A stretch of DNA of 64,000 bases from Oopsacas minuta. Its lineage: Eukaryota > Porifera > Hexactinellida > Lyssacinosida > Leucopsacidae. The stretch covers positions 201,070-265,069 of the forward strand of contig JAKMXF010000011.1 of the NCBI GenBank assembly GCA_024704765.1, in the 5' to 3' direction. Position numbers and translations under genes: made by a program. The notes below the pieces were generated by a model. The model had not been told where the DNA came from. It worked only from the letters and a program-made list of their open reading frames with translations, and made no database searches. Shown piece after piece: positions 12,026-25,220 of the stretch (positions are counted from its first letter, which is position 1; each line of letters opens with the position of its first letter).

Positions 12026-14510
12026 CAGTGGCGGATTTATGGAGGGTATGGGGTATGCATGACCCCACCAGCTTTGTTAAATTATTTATTTCGTCTACTC
12101 AGTAGAGTGAATAAAATAAATACCTTGTTATACCACAACCCTAATGAATTTATTTTCTCGACTATATACTTGTAATTTGGGTAATGTTCCTTCAATAATA
12201 TTCATTATTGCCTACTGTAGTTATTAAGGAGCCATAGGAATATAATTCTGATATTAATTAAAGAATATATATTTCACCATATTTCTAATTATTTGTTTAC
12301 CCTTTTTATAATTAGTGTTTCCTTATGCAACGTAAGAAAGTTTGTTTGACAAAAGATCAGTCAACTTTGAGCAACTTTTTTGCAAAGTCTCAACTTCCTT
12401 CTAATTCACAATTACCAGAAATTGACTCAACAGATGTAGTCCACCTTTAGAAATGGACGAGTCTTGTGATTCAATTTTGTCTAATACGAAAAGTGCATCT
12501 TCTAACAATCCACATTACATTGTTTCTATTTTCTCTAAGACGGAATATTATTGAGAACTTGACCGTAAAAAGAAGATCTCCGACCTTCAGAAGCAACACT
12601 TACTTCTGAATCACATAATGCCAGATTCCAACTTCAAATATCCTTACAGTATGAGAAGTGAAAATGTTCTCAAAAGGTTTATCTCTCTTTGTCTAACTTA
12701 ACAGGTAAACCACGCTTTTAAATATCCATTTGAAATGCAGGGTGTTGTATGCGTTCCATGTATACTCTTTGCCAATATTGAAGTGTCGAACGATCGTGGT
12801 AAATTAACGAAGTTAGGAGCCTTTGTATTACACCCATTTCGGAATAATAAAAAGATACATGAGAAATCTGAGATCATCTCTGTAAACAATACCATATTAT
12901 TTCTCAGAAGCGGGCTGATTTCTTCTTAAACCATCTAGTAACAGGAAATTCTTTAAGCGTAATAAATCAATTGAGTGACACTTGGAGAAATCAAGTATTG
13001 GAAAACCGTCAATGCCTTATACCAATTGTCAAAACAATAATATTCTGTATTAGACTCGGAGTTGCACTCCGTGGTCACAATGACGATGGCATTATTGACA
13101 CTGATACTACGATTTCTGGGCAAGAAGGTTATTTCCGAGCATTGTTGGCATTTCGAGTGGATAGTGGAGATTTTATATTGGAAGAACACTTGAATAATTC
13201 GAATAAAAATGCAACTTACGTATCTAAAACAATTCAAAGTCACCTTATTCAATTGTGTTGTGATCAAGTATTGGAAAAAATTGTGGATGAAGTTAAGGAG
13301 AGTACCTTTTATCTATTCTTGCAGATGAAACTGCAGATAGCTCGCATCAAGAACAGTTGTGTATTGTACTACCCTATGTTTCCAGTGATTTTGTAGTGAA
13401 AGAGGAGTTCGTTGGGTTTGATTCTGTAGATAACATTTCAGCAAACTCGATAACGCATGAAATTTTGGAGAGGCTTGGTGAAATGGGTTTAAATATTCGA
13501 AATTGTGTTGGCCAAGGTTACGATGGTGCGTCATCATTTTTGGGTTACTTGAATTGCGTTGCTATACACATTAAACAGAGTGCTTCAATGGCTGTATATG
13601 TCCATTGTGCTAGTCATGTCCTAAATCTCGTCTTAAATGAGAGTTCTTCAGTTCCTTCTATACGGAATATGTTCAATGCCATTCCAATACTATAACTTTC
13701 GTAAGCGAGTCTCCGCAACGAAAAGCAGTATTTCACGCTAACCTAATAAATTACTGCACAACTAGATTCATACAACATCATGATGCCATTGTTAGATTTT
13801 CAGAAACTTTGAAATGTTATACATGGTCTGGAAGATATATTAGCAGATAGTGAATTTAACAGCAAGACTCTATCTTTGGCTTTATCGCACCTAATTTCCC
13901 TTAAAATTCTACCTTTTTGATTGCATTAGCTTCTGCTAAAAAGGTTATGTCTCTAACGATGATATTATCTAGGATTCTACAGCAAGTTAACCTTAACTTT
14001 TGCCAAGTATTTGCCACTCTTGATGCTACAATACTAGAATTACAAACAATGCTAGATGACAAGGAAGACAAAGATTGGAATCAACCGAAAACTCAGCTTA
14101 TAAAGAAGCTGAAAGATATGCTGTAATTGCTGGGGTTATTATTACACCCCTAGGCAAGCTTCTCGCCATATCCATGGTGTTTCATATAGTGAATCAGCTG
14201 TTCAATTAACGTATATGAATGAAACTATTCCAATCATCACCGAACAATTTTTAAATGCTCTGTTTGTATCTTTTTTGAGCACAGTGATTGATTATCTTAC
14301 AAAAAGGTTTTCGAAACAATCGAGGTCAACACTTGGATTATTCAAACTGATAAATTCTGAATCAATAGATACTGATATACATAAAGAGATATACAATATG
14401 TATGAAATGGCTTTTAATTGCCAAGAAGAGGAATTATTTCAAGAGTTAAAATTATACCAGAGTTATCGAAAATCAATCCCTTCACCCTGATTCACTAGAC
14501 ATTCTGTATT
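12026..14510 (+). mobile_element. hAT transposon, left end present, right end not found
   Basis: CAGTGGCGGATTTATGGAGG at 12026 is a typical hAT left terminus, and a hAT transposase follows on the same strand. The 8 bp before it are TAAATTGG. I looked for a CCGCCACTG-type right end followed by the same 8-mer after 14490 and saw none, so the 3' end is probably deleted or too diverged. The right boundary given is the end of coding similarity. Confidence 0.7.
12325..14490 (+). pseudogene. hAT transposase (TTF zinc finger + DUF4371 type), inactivated
   Basis: The N-terminal part at about 12620-12900 carries the zinc-finger-like context KYPFEMQGVVCVPCILFA seen before DUF4371 in this hAT branch. 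The DUF4371-type catalytic region follows at about 12930-13700. It includes GVALRGHNDDG, the first catalytic region ILADETADSSHQEQL (Asp codon at 13324-13326) and the second, GQGYDGASSF (Asp codon at 13522-13524), then VHCASHVLNLVLNE. C-terminal pieces continue at 13917-14126 and 14215-14490. At least four frame changes and several stops break it. The hATC dimerisation end is not convincingly visible. Similarity to the 28-30 kb hAT is at family level only. Confidence 0.8.
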
Positions 14511-17455
14511 TAATATAGCATTTATCACCATTGTTTACAAAATATAAAAATCAGTTCAGATAAAGTGGACGCGTGTTTTATTAATCGCACAGACTATGGA
14601 TTTCACATTTTCTGTCTAATTCCAATTATTACTAGATAAGAGTGAAAGTATTGGAGTTATATGAAGATATCAAAAAACATGGCAAAGCATGGTCTGTACG
14701 ATAACTCAGAAACATGTGCACTTTATCATCATAATTATTATATATTTTGTAAGGAAATTTGGATTATTTGGTATTTCAACATTTTGGAAATAGATTTTTT
14801 CAGGCTTGAATGGACCATTTGTATGGCCAGAAAACTCAAATGTACTAAAATCACATGAGTGTTAGAAATAATCTAAATATGCAAATATAAAAATTATCTT
14901 ATCCGAAAATGTGCACTCAAGTGTGAAATTAATCAAATATACTTACCATATATGTCTATTCCATTAATTCGAGAGTCAGATTCCGGGCCTTTACATTTTA
15001 TAATGCATTAAATGTTTTACTGAGAGAATCATCAAATATTTTGTTTCCAATAAATTTCATAATGCACTTATATGAAATAGATAGCTATGATAATATAGAC
15101 GGTAATTTAATTATCTATCAGCACTACAGTAGAACCTCCATAAGCGGGGGAAGCCGCGACAGCAAATCTCCTGATAAACCCCATTCACCATAGATAATAT
15201 CTAAGCAAATGTCCTTCAACAAAGATTTTTTGCCAACATATAAGTATAGCCAATTACTCTAACGACAGTTTTTTAAATGATATTGGATTACTTTATGCGC
15301 CCTAAGGTTAATAGTTGAAAATTAAAAATTGTAAGAAAATTGTATTCTGAGAATCCAAAGATTTCAATTCATCATAGTGATAAATTCTGATTTTTCCCAA
15401 ATTTAGCCTACAAATTGATTTTTCAAGAGAATCTCTCGTAGAACTTCGGCCTAGAGATATAAATTTCAATGGTGTTAAGGATAATCATCTCTAAGGTATG
15501 CCTCATTCCTCATTCCCTCATATAGATCCAATTTATAGATACCCCACTTATTGAAAGTTGCGGTGTGTCAGTTTAATTGATGGTCTAGTAAAGCTGTACA
15601 AAATTAGAGTACATTATAGACTATGAGCCCAGATAACGCAATATAGAACAAATCGTGGCCCAAAAAAAATCGCGGTGAAAATGCGAAATCACGAAAATAT
15701 TTCTTTATCTAGGAAAAATGAGTAACTTAAATAGTATTCTGTTATTAGATCTAGGTCATGCCGGCCAAGGTGCCAAAAAGGGCCAAAATATCTTGACAGT
15801 ATCTATATAAGCTAAGAAATGAATAGTGTGTAAAAGAATGCTCAGTCTAGATCTGGAAGTTGAAGATTAAAATCAAGTAAATGCTTCCTGGAACCATGGA
15901 CAATTTTCTAGAGAAATTTCAACTTTTAGAACAGAATTTTACGAAAAGGTTCTAATCCAGGATCGAGTGAAATTCTCTCCTTTCTCCGATTGGAAGTTGA
16001 TAGAGGAGAAGTACGTATATGGATAGGAGGTCAAATTTTCCCAGGTCTCAAGATTACTCTTCTTCCGGTAATACTCCTTTGATGATATGAAGAACTTGAC
16101 CTTATATGGAATATTATCATATCCTTCATGTGAGATATTCTTACCATCAATAAGAAACCAAACAATTGCTTTAAGACTTTTGCCCATTAAATATAGACAA
16201 TACGAGCGCTCTTCGCTTGCTTGCGCTACGCGGTTGCAAACACTTCGTCTCAACACTCGGCATATGGCCTTCGAGTACATAAACTAATAATCTTAACCAT
16301 AAGAAACATGATACTGACATAATATTCAAATCTGCTTAATTTATGTCCTCAAAGTGAACAGATATTTACAAAATGTTGGTTACAATATCATATTTGGACT
16401 CAGTATATTCGATTACCTAAGTCTATCCATTGAAGCATGTTTCTACAATAATTATAAATCGGTTCAGCACGCTCGATATAGTCAGTGAAGTTGTATTGAA
16501 TTTGATTTACCTCCTTGCAAAACACGCTAAATAAACAGTTATGTGACAATTTCTAAATTGCATACCGTAAATCCTTTCCTTGACGACAAACAAACAAACA
16601 ACAATTGAGGCCAGAACTTCACTAGTAGCTATTATTAGACATAAGAATATTAAAATTATTTTCGTGTAGAATCTAAATTTATATGAGGACAAGAATATAT
16701 TCTCCGAATTTTTGTCCGTTCCAAGCATTGATGTACCCAAAAATATATCAGTGCGGCTCCGGTCCGCGTCTTAAAATTTGTGTCTAATTTCAAAAATGTA
16801 TGTATCGAAAACAATTAACAATAATTTTGGTCCTCTTTTGTCACCTGATAGAGGCAGCACTCCAAACAGTAAATTAGAGCTTAAATATTTCCCACAAGGC
16901 CATCAAAACCAGACAGTCAAACGAATTTTGGAAACACTGATACCTATAATAGTTATATACACTGTTCTGATATAAGAAATAAATCAAATTGAAGATTAAC
17001 TACAAATATTATACAGGTATATATTTGGAATAAAATCGTTGATAAGTTAGTTAGGTCTTAAATTTGCGGAAAAATTATTAAAAGGATTGATGTTATCATT
17101 AATCCCCTGAAATTGCTATAATATAACAAGGATTTGCACTCTTCAAAGAAAATGTAAAAGTGAAGATTCTACACTTATAGTTGACGGGAAAATGTTAAGT
17201 ATTTTAAGTGGTGCCGGTGGTGGTAAATGCCAACTTTGTATTGACAGTCGCGGAGAGTTGTCAGATTAGGAGGTTGTTAGACCTGGCTTTCCAATTAATA
17301 GGGCAATATCAACAGTCAAAGAGACAGTCTCAATCGTTAATTCACAAGAATATTTGTTACTTCCCTCCAAACAAAGACACGGAATAGCACATGAACTAAT
17401 TTCTGAGATTGATATCATACAGCATCTACATCACAAATATACACTTGTGTATATG
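14511..17455. other. Non-coding; isolated pogo-like terminus
   Basis: TA followed by CAGTAGAACCTCCATAAG at 15127 looks like one end of a pogo-type MITE, with no partner found. A GC-richer patch at 16203-16270 contains CGCTTGCTTGCGCTACGCGG. The 113-residue minus frame at 15939-16280 runs through that patch and shows no domain. AGTGCGGCTCCGGTCCGCG near 16750 is another possible repeat terminus. Confidence 0.35.
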
Positions 17456-17457
17456 TA

Positions 17458-18766
17458 CTAGGTTGTCCAAAAAGTTCGCGGAATTTTATCCCTAGTTTGT
17501 GTTATATACACTCTATCAATTAGCCTATTGTTTCGATTAATTCTAATATTCCTTATCTCAATTATCCTAACTTTTGTAATCAAAAAGTTTGGTTTAGGTA
17601 TTCTTTTAACATCATCTACGATTGTCGTATTTTTTCTAAGATGGAAAACTCAGAAGATGGGAAACGATATATCATTTGGTTTCTCTGGAAACAAAATATA
17701 AGTGGAAGCGAGATTCTCTACGAGATGGAAAAGGTTTATGGTAGTAAATGCCCTGGTAAATCGATGGTTTACAAATGGATTGACAGATTTAATGATGGGC
17801 ATTCAACTGTTGATGATAACCCAAGACCTGGTCGTCCGAAAACATGTTCCAACCAAGAAAATATCAAAATTATATCAAACATTCTTGATAAAGATAGACG
17901 TGTGACTCTGCGGCAGTTAGAGGAAGAATTGGGGATGTCAAAATCAATACTTGATAAGATTCTAACTGAACAATTGGGAATGTCGAGAGTTCTTTCTCGT
18001 TGGGTTCCCAAATTGTTATCTGAATCTCAAAGGATTGAAAGGGTTCGTGTTTGTCGCCAGCTCTTACGGATTTCTAAGAAGGAGCCAAGGTTCTTTGATC
18101 GTTTAGTCACAGGGGACGAGACTTGGTTACATTTTTATGAGCCTAAGACAAGTTTACAGACGAGTCAATGGAAGCGTAGGCATGAAGCAACTCCTATTAG
18201 ACCCAGAGCCGTCGCATCAGCAGGCAAACGGATGGCAACAGTTTTTGGGACACAAAGGGAATAATCATGATTGATTGGTTACCTAACAAAGTAACAATAA
18301 ATACTGAATACTATGTTCAAGTTCTGAAGAAATTGCGCGAAGCTATCAAGTCTAAGAGGCGTGGCAAGTTGAGTTCTCATGTTTTGCTTCAGCATGATAA
18401 TGCTCCAGCCCATACCAGCAGGCGAACTTTGGATGAAATTCAACATTTAGGATTCGAATTACTCCCACATCCCCATACAGCCCAGATCTAGCGCCCAGCG
18501 ACTACTGGCTTTTTTCAGAAATGAAAAGACCACTTAGAGGTAAACGTTTCAGCGATTTTGAGCACCTTAGGTCCGCTGTAAATTCATGGATTCAAGGTAC
18601 CCCTGAAAAATCCTTCACCACAGGAATAAATAAACTCCCATCAAATGGAAGAAATGTATCGAGGTTAAGGGTGAGTTTATTGAAAACTATGAACAATAAT
18701 TAGTTGAGTATGATCATTGATAAATAAAATATATTTGTAATTCCGCGAACTTTTTGGAAAACCTGG
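17458..18766 (+). mobile_element. Mariner-family transposon, nearly intact
   Basis: The left terminus is CTAGGTTGTCCAAAAAGTTC at 17458. The right terminus in reverse complement from 18766 is CCAGGTTTTCCAAAAAGTTC, and both continue GCGGAATT. TA flanks both ends (17456-17457 and 18767-18768). At 1309 bp it has the standard mariner size. The transposase inside is full length apart from three single-base gaps, so this is the best-preserved transposon in the window. Confidence 0.95.
17641..18699 (+). pseudogene. Mariner transposase (DD34D), full length with three 1-base deletions
   Basis: ATG at 17641 opens MENSEDGKRYIIWFLWK, followed by the helix-turn-helix region and DDNPRPGRP. All three catalytic Asp residues are present: VTGDETWLHFYEP, LLQHDNAPAH and LAPSDYWLF, with 34 residues between the second and third once frames are allowed for. 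Three single-base deletions each shorten a homopolymer: a T run at 18242-18246, a C run at 18471-18474 and an A run at 18643-18645. Apart from these the protein has no stop before TAA at 18697-18699, giving about 353 residues, the usual mariner length. The lesions could be real or could be consensus errors in the assembly. Confidence 0.9.
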
Positions 18767-18923
18767 TATATAATGGAGAGGCTGGAATGATATCAATCTA
18801 ATGTAAATTGAAATGGTGGCTTCGATGAAGTTTACTCAACAATTTATTATGCGAAAAACAGTTTAAGAATAGACAACCCGCACGGGGATGGAAGCACAAC
18901 CTCAACTGGAGAATAGCTAGACA

Positions 18924-19465
18924 GTGGTTCTAGATAAAAATGACTGTATATCATGGGTGTCTACCATGATACCCAGATTAAGAGAACAAATATATGACTC
19001 AAATACCAAACTTTATGAATTATTGCGAATATTCAACTTTAACTATGCTTTTGACACAGACAGCTTAGATGCGCTATGCAAACACACTTATGAATCAATC
19101 ATCATTAATTTCCCCGGGCAAGTATTATTTAATCTCTACACTCTGCAGAGTAAATTCGAGACCGTAATGGTTGTTATGGCTTCAAGACTTTCACTGAAGA
19201 ATCAGTGGTGGTAATTAATAAATTCATACATACCGAGAACAACTTTAAAGAAAGGTCTCATTTACCACAAATTGATATATTTGTGCGACTTAGCCAGAGC
19301 GATAATGTTCTTGTCAGAAATCCAGATGTTTTACAGGAAAAGGAGTGTAAGGATTCGGGCACACAATTCGCTGTAAATATAGTATTCAGCAAGGCCAGAC
19401 GAAGGATCAGACATATTGGTAAATTACGGCATGGTTTGCACTTCTATGTCGATAGTCACATTTAA
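18924..19465 (+). pseudogene. Unrecognised open region just 3' of the mariner
   Basis: A plus-strand frame at 18924-19214 (DKNDCISWVSTMIPRLREQI onward) overlaps a second frame at 19205-19465 (FIHTENNFKERSHLPQIDIF). Composition is protein-like, but I recognise no motif and see no splice signals that join the two. It may be a transposon remnant in which the mariner landed. Confidence 0.2.
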
Positions 19466-20489
19466 CTCGATAATCTTTGCAATTATAGTATCAAGATAGC
19501 CAATTTATAATATATACACAACTGCCCATACCTTGATAAAACTTTTTCATATGATATCTCTGATGATAATTGTGGAATCTTGAAACGGACTAAATATAGG
19601 CATATTCAGGGAAGTTGGGTATTTGTTAAATTTGGGGCAATCTTGATAAGACTTTAACCGTAACGATTATCGAGGTGTAAAAGAATAGGGGCATAGAAGT
19701 GTAATCCATGGTTCAACTGTCACTCAAGAACTAGCCAACTTTATGATGATAATTTTTGATATTTTTGAGAAAAATATATTTAGAATATCTCATAATTTAA
19801 ATTCGAAATCTAATCAGCATTTTGCAAAATATCAGCCTTTAGGCGATCACATAAATTCTTTTCGACCTGAAAATATTTTCTAGACGTGGTATGTGTGATT
19901 TATCAAATTATATTTGTTAAGCTGGATGATAGCTTCAGTCTCTCTGCAAAGATCATGAGTTTTTGAATTCGAATCTACTACAATGTACTTCTTTTTATCC
20001 TGGCCCAGAAAATAATTGTAATTTCCAGTCCATATATTACGTAGTTCACGCTTCATCATATTTGAATATGAATCTTGAAATGTTTCTCTCAATCTTTGCA
20101 TAAATAAGTCAAATTTCGATAAAATTCTTACAAATTACTCTTTGCTACGCAAATGGACTTGAACAGAAACTTGACATATCTATTTTATTATTGATGATAG
20201 AGCACTAGATCTATTTTAGTAGATACGAAGGAGACGGCTTCCTATTAATGAATAATACAGTTTTATAGGGTATCTTCTCCAAATATTCTAAGAATTCTTT
20301 AAAATCTTGTCATGTGTTAGTTGATACTAGTTGAAACAAGAGATCTATATGATGAGTCGAAAAATAATATTTCGATATGTAAGGCTGACATTCATATACT
20401 CAAAATGATAGAAATGGAAGTTTTTCATTTCCATATATAATGATACAATCTTTAGTCATTAGTCCACTCCTTTCTACTAGATTGGGTGA

Positions 20490-20764
20490 ATGCATGAACT
20501 GGAGTGCTGTCAGTGAACTCAGTAGTCGTTGATGGTTAGATTGTTTTTCTTATGAGTATTTAATCATGTTTCGGTTAGTAACATAATATCTAAGCTGTTG
20601 GATATAATAAAATTATTAAACTTGTCAATTTTCATATGTATCCAGAGAGCATCCGATATTGCTAGGCTAGCACTAGTTTTGATCCTAATAAGGTTTGGCT
20701 TTAATTTCGTGCACTCTAGCAATAGGTCCCTTTTGAGTTTTGGGATGGGAGGTATATATAACAC
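20490..20764 (-). pseudogene. Non-LTR retrotransposon endonuclease fragment (L2/CR1-like)
   Basis: On the minus strand, NNFIISNSLDIMLLTET ends one frame, and shortly after another stretch reads LNTHKKNNLTINDY. The combination of a 'LDI..LTET' block followed at short distance by an 'INDY' block is the pattern of the N-terminal part of APE-type endonucleases in non-LTR retrotransposons. A TGA follows TET in place of the expected Trp. No reverse transcriptase was found nearby, so this is a short, dead fragment. Confidence 0.5.
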
Positions 20765-20799
20765 TCATTCTAGTTCGTTTCTTTCTTCGCACTTAAATT

Positions 20800-21870
20800 C
20801 CTTACCAGAAGGACAGCCTCTGTATATCACATGATATTTATCTGCAGGATAGATTAGGGCTTCAGAGGAAAATATCCGGTACAAGTGTGCATTCAGTTAA
20901 AATAATAGTAAGCAGAATGTCAGGACATTTGGATGTAGTATATGGGGATGATTGGGGTGGGAATTGTAGGAGAAGATGTGGTAGAAAGCAAACACAAAAA
21001 CAAATCAGAAAGGGAATTAGTAGGTTGTTGGGTAATATCTATAACAGCGAAAGAGGCACTGTACAACAAATATAATTTTAGATAGACTAAACAATAAGTT
21101 TATTTATGAAGATTTATTACACGTTTGTGGTAAAGTAGAGAATATTAAAAGTGACTAATAACTTAGTACTCATTCGAGTTTCGTGTAAGAACTTTATTAT
21201 TCATGAATAGGAAGTCACATATTGTGGACACAAAAGTGGCAAGAGTAAATGGATAAAATCAGTATCTTTCCAGATATGGCTAGAATCCCTTAATACAGAT
21301 TGACATAGCAACAGAGGAATGTGGAAGTATTCCATAAAAATCTCCACATATTTTGAAACAAATACAGCTTATGATGTACCAAGAAGTATCGAAATCTAAA
21401 AAATTATTATTGAGTTTAAACAACCTCAAATCTACTAGAAGGTGATACTTCAAAAACCGCATATTTTTTGCTAGAATAGATGCATTTAATATTTGGAGAA
21501 GAACAAATAGTCAAGCATGATGTAAAATAACTCAGGAAGGTTTCAAAATAGTTTTCTAGCAAGCATTTATCTTGTAATATGCCATTTTTTTTGACGGCTT
21601 GTAAAACGTTAAATATTGCATCTTTCATTGATGAACTGATCAAAATAGATAACTTTATATGAAATATCAAAAAAATTGTGATACAAAAGTTTGATAACTC
21701 TTAATTAAAGTAGAGAACAGGGATGACGCGTTTTTATGAATACCCCATTAAAACTCGATAATACATGTCCACAAATTTACATTTCATTCTCACCAAGAAT
21801 GAAGAATACCTTCTTCAAACCATTTACTACTAAGATAAGTCCTAAAAGTATCTCGAAATTGGGACCAAGG
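20800..21870. other. No recognised gene
   Basis: AT-rich. Open frames at 20887-21075 (+), 21280-21462 (-) and 21416-21670 (-) show no known domain. Confidence 0.35.
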
Positions 21871-21883
21871 ATTAGTGCTGCAA

Positions 21884-22010
21884 ACTGAAACTGATATTTA
21901 ACTGAACTTAAAACAACTGAAATAATTCTTTTTATGTTTTTCGAACTGAAACTGATACAGAAATCTATTATTCTCTCAACTGAAACTATAACTGAAACTG
22001 AAATGTAATC
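21884..22010 (+). repeat. Degenerate ACTGAAACTGA simple repeat
   Basis: Repeated AACTGAAACTGATA-like words recur about every 10-30 bp. They begin directly after TAGTGCTGCAAACTGAAACT at 21873, which resembles the left end of some hAT elements. A further word of the same kind, AACTGAAACTGAAATGTA, occurs near 23953. Confidence 0.6.
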
Positions 22011-22199
22011 TTTAAAGCAACTGAAAAGGCATTCCTCTAATGTTAAATTAGTCTACAAATTTAAGTAATAAGTCCTATATAAATATTACTCAATATTCTA
22101 ATACAAATCCCAAACAAATCTAACATATCACTATTTGATGCTATCATGGTTCTTTCTTTAAGTACAGAGTTAGATAAAGAACGTATCCTGCACTCAACT

Positions 22200-23480
22200 T
22201 ATATCCCTGGAACAGAGGACAATCTTTCTACCCTAACACCTGCGGATGAGAACGCCAGATGACCGAGAGCAAAAGTTGATGTTTCGGTTAGTGTTGCTCT
22301 TATATTCCCAGTATTAGTAGAGTTGGTTTCCTCGTTCTTTGATGTGTTTCGCTATAATAGTTGTCTCTACAGGCTGATAAGGTTTATTACAATATTCTTC
22401 GAATTGCATTATGATCCGTGATAAATTTGCTACCTGGGATTTTAGGCTAGCATTGGGTTTTCTGTGTTACACCATTCATCGGTGAAAAACCATCCCCATT
22501 CTTCAATTCGATCATTTTCAGTAACTTTGAAATCAGCGAAGCGAGACGGAACATTTATCATTTTTTGGGAGGTATTATTGAAGGGATTGTACAACCAAGT
22601 TGCATATTCAGGACCTAACAACTCTTTCACCTGATTTATGCTGGCGGAGAGAGGTGGTTTGCTGAATATTAGATAGAATCTTGGATCAAGACATACCACC
22701 AATTGGAAGTATCATTATAGAGCCATAAAAACATTTCTTGAGATAATCTAGCATCATAAATGCAAGGATAGGAAAGCTTGAGTGTATTGTCATTTCTCTT
22801 TCCAAGGTAAAAGCATTGTCATCAGAGGGAATAAATGTGAAACACTAAAGTGGTCATTGATCAATATCTGCGTTTAAGTCCACATTGGTTTCATTAGCTG
22901 ATTGAATTCTTTCAATTTTCACCAATGTAAAGTCTCAGGAAGAAAGTTTGTGGTGACCTTGTCAATGTGTTGTATTACAAAATCTGGCAATATGGCAATA
23001 CTGCAGCAACTTCTTTGCATTCTAAATGATAGGTGAAAAGGAATTTTGCATGTTGGAACATCTCTAAAGAGTGATAATGGACACATGCGATTCCAATCCT
23101 GGTTCTAGCTTGCAGATCTATGCAACGGATCAAGAAATTCCCGGGCATCGTTGATCAAGGTGCATGGGCTCTTGTACTTGGGTTTGGTGCAGAGTTTTAT
23201 TGGAAGATTTTGGTGTGTACTGGATGGCCATAGTGCTGGCCTTTCCACTGAACTGAAGACAAGTCTCTTAGCAACTACTCAAACTCAGTGTCCAAATCTT
23301 CCAATTCATTATGGTCATGTAAATCTGGAATGGAAGATAACTCAGAGTCGAGTAGGTCAAATTCTCTGACCATGTTTGAAGCATTATCTGAGAATAAAAT
23401 ATCTGAGTATATAGTCTCGCCATAAAGGAACATTTATAACCTTTTACGGGCCCAACAATCAACGCTGACGTGGTAAAGAG
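22200..23480 (-). pseudogene. hAT transposase remnant (Ac-like), heavily decayed
   Basis: The best-preserved block, at 22702-22442 on the minus strand, reads VVCLDPRFYLIFSKPPLSAS and continues for about 85 residues. 'LDPRF/Y' followed by a hydrophobic stretch is a recurring landmark in the C-terminal half of Ac/BED-type hAT transposases. Upstream minus-strand sequence to about 23480 has protein-like patches in broken frames. The possible hAT end at 21873 and the simple repeat beside it fit a hAT origin. No right end or target duplication was found. Confidence 0.4.
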
Positions 23481-23559
23481 GGAGTACAGGGTCCCTAGTA
23501 GTGTGTAAGACAGTGGTTAGCTCGAAATGGATCTGAGATTGGATGAGGTTGCCCGATTT

Positions 23560-25220
23560 ATTATGATGTTATACACTCCCTGGTCAAAAGGATTGGAACA
23601 ATCGAAGTTCGAATGTACAAACTCCATACATCATACATTGGGTATAAATTATGGACAGATTAGCCAATAGCTACGCTCTTCAAGTGATGCACAAAGATGT
23701 TTCTTCTACACTCAAGTCACGAATTGTATGAATTCCAACGAATAGTAAACAGATCATGATCCAAAAGTGTAGGATAGAGTATAGATCATGGTCTGTACTA
23801 TATGATATATGGAATCCGCATCATCAACCTGTCAAGTGATAAAATGAATAGACATATTGATCTAGAATGATAGTATGTAATCATCTAATCAAGATTATAT
23901 TTCATTATATGAGGAATATGAGGACAGAAGCTCCAGCAGCAGATATACTGGTATTAACTGAAACTGAAATGTAGCGGCTCTTAGCTGGAGGAAATTTGAC
24001 TACATGTTAGGAATGAGCATATCAAATTTGATACAAACATTTGAAAAAAGATGAACATACATTGTTGACCTGTGAAATCGTGAAAATTATTATCAAATAA
24101 AGATAGCCAATATTATGTTAATACCGGCTTTCCATACCCTGATGATATCTATGAAAGTTATTGAGTTATGTTAAAATCTACAAAACATAGCTATAGTTAA
24201 AGAATACAACACATTGTTAAGAGTTATCATATTAAAAAGCATTATCAGGGTATGGGATGTCTAGTATTCACAACAAATTGGCATCCTGATTTAATAATCA
24301 CTTCAACCATTATTGAGTTATAACTGGATAAAAGTGAAAATCTGTCATCCCGGGTCTCCACAGTAACTCGAGAAGGAAAAACCTTTACATTACTAATTTT
24401 GATACTTGGTATAAATCAATCTATAGATGTTAGTTGAATGATATGTTCTACAAGACATTAAGACTAGCATATTTAACAAAAATATGCTTACTAGACACAT
24501 ATTTTGACACAATCTTTTAGGATATATAGTTGATACCACCTTGTGCTACAATTATGCAATACATTTATTTGGGGATAATTGAGCAGTACCTGAATATAAT
24601 AATCACCTTGACCAAGCATTTTCAAATCGGAATCAAGAATTATTGATGAAATGAAAGATTATCATGGGCAACAAACAGAGATGAAAATAATCTCGAAATA
24701 ATGTGAATTTAAACTGCACATTCTTACATTATCAGAATACAGAGGTGGAACAACCAGTCCCAGGTCATATTAGAGGGAGCACACCGAAATCCTAACTGGG
24801 TTAAGCAACACATAATTAAGTTGCAAAGATATATAAAAGGGAATAAAAGCAACTTTGTAGGATACTTTTAAGTGAGCCTGAAGCAAAACCATCCAAAATT
24901 TTGCCATTTACTTGTGTTCTTTGAATGTATTACAGTATGTGCAATAAAACCAATTGAAGATTATTAGTTGTGGCGGCACGTGCCCCACGTGGTTCCCTGT
25001 CACCGCCTCTGTAGTAGCAAAAAAGAACTATAAACAAAACCTCACCAACAAAATTGCAATAGGTTTTGTACGCCAATAGCACTACGGTGATGAAAGCACT
25101 TCCTATGAGGCATAAAAACGCGTTGAAGCCCAAAGACCAGTGATAAAACGATTCAGAATGTACTAATTTCTGTTTCCTGAGGGTGTAGATATTATACGAT
25201 CTCCACTGAAATAGATTCAG
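23560..25220. other. No gene; isolated repeat termini
   Basis: TACACTCCCTGGTCAAAAGG at 23570 resembles one Tc1-type end without a partner. TGTCACCGCCTCTG ending at 25011 resembles a hAT right end. A CAGAGGTGG candidate left end at 24740 does not share its flanking 8-mer, so I do not pair them. Confidence 0.3.

Noticed and set aside
15939-16280. 113-residue minus-strand frame as a gene
   Set aside because: The first third is translated from a GC-richer repeat-like patch (16203-16270), and the rest shows no domain or splice support.
24740-25011. A hAT MITE from CAGAGGTGG (24740) to CACCGCCTCTG (25011)
   Set aside because: The ends look right, but the flanking 8-mers TCAGAATA and TAGTAGCA do not match and the inverted repeat is short.
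24930-25133. 67-residue minus-strand frame with a hydrophobic N-terminus as a membrane protein
   Set aside because: It runs into a GC-rich hAT-like terminus (TGGCGGCACGTGCCCC), so the tail is repeat sequence. No start context or homology.
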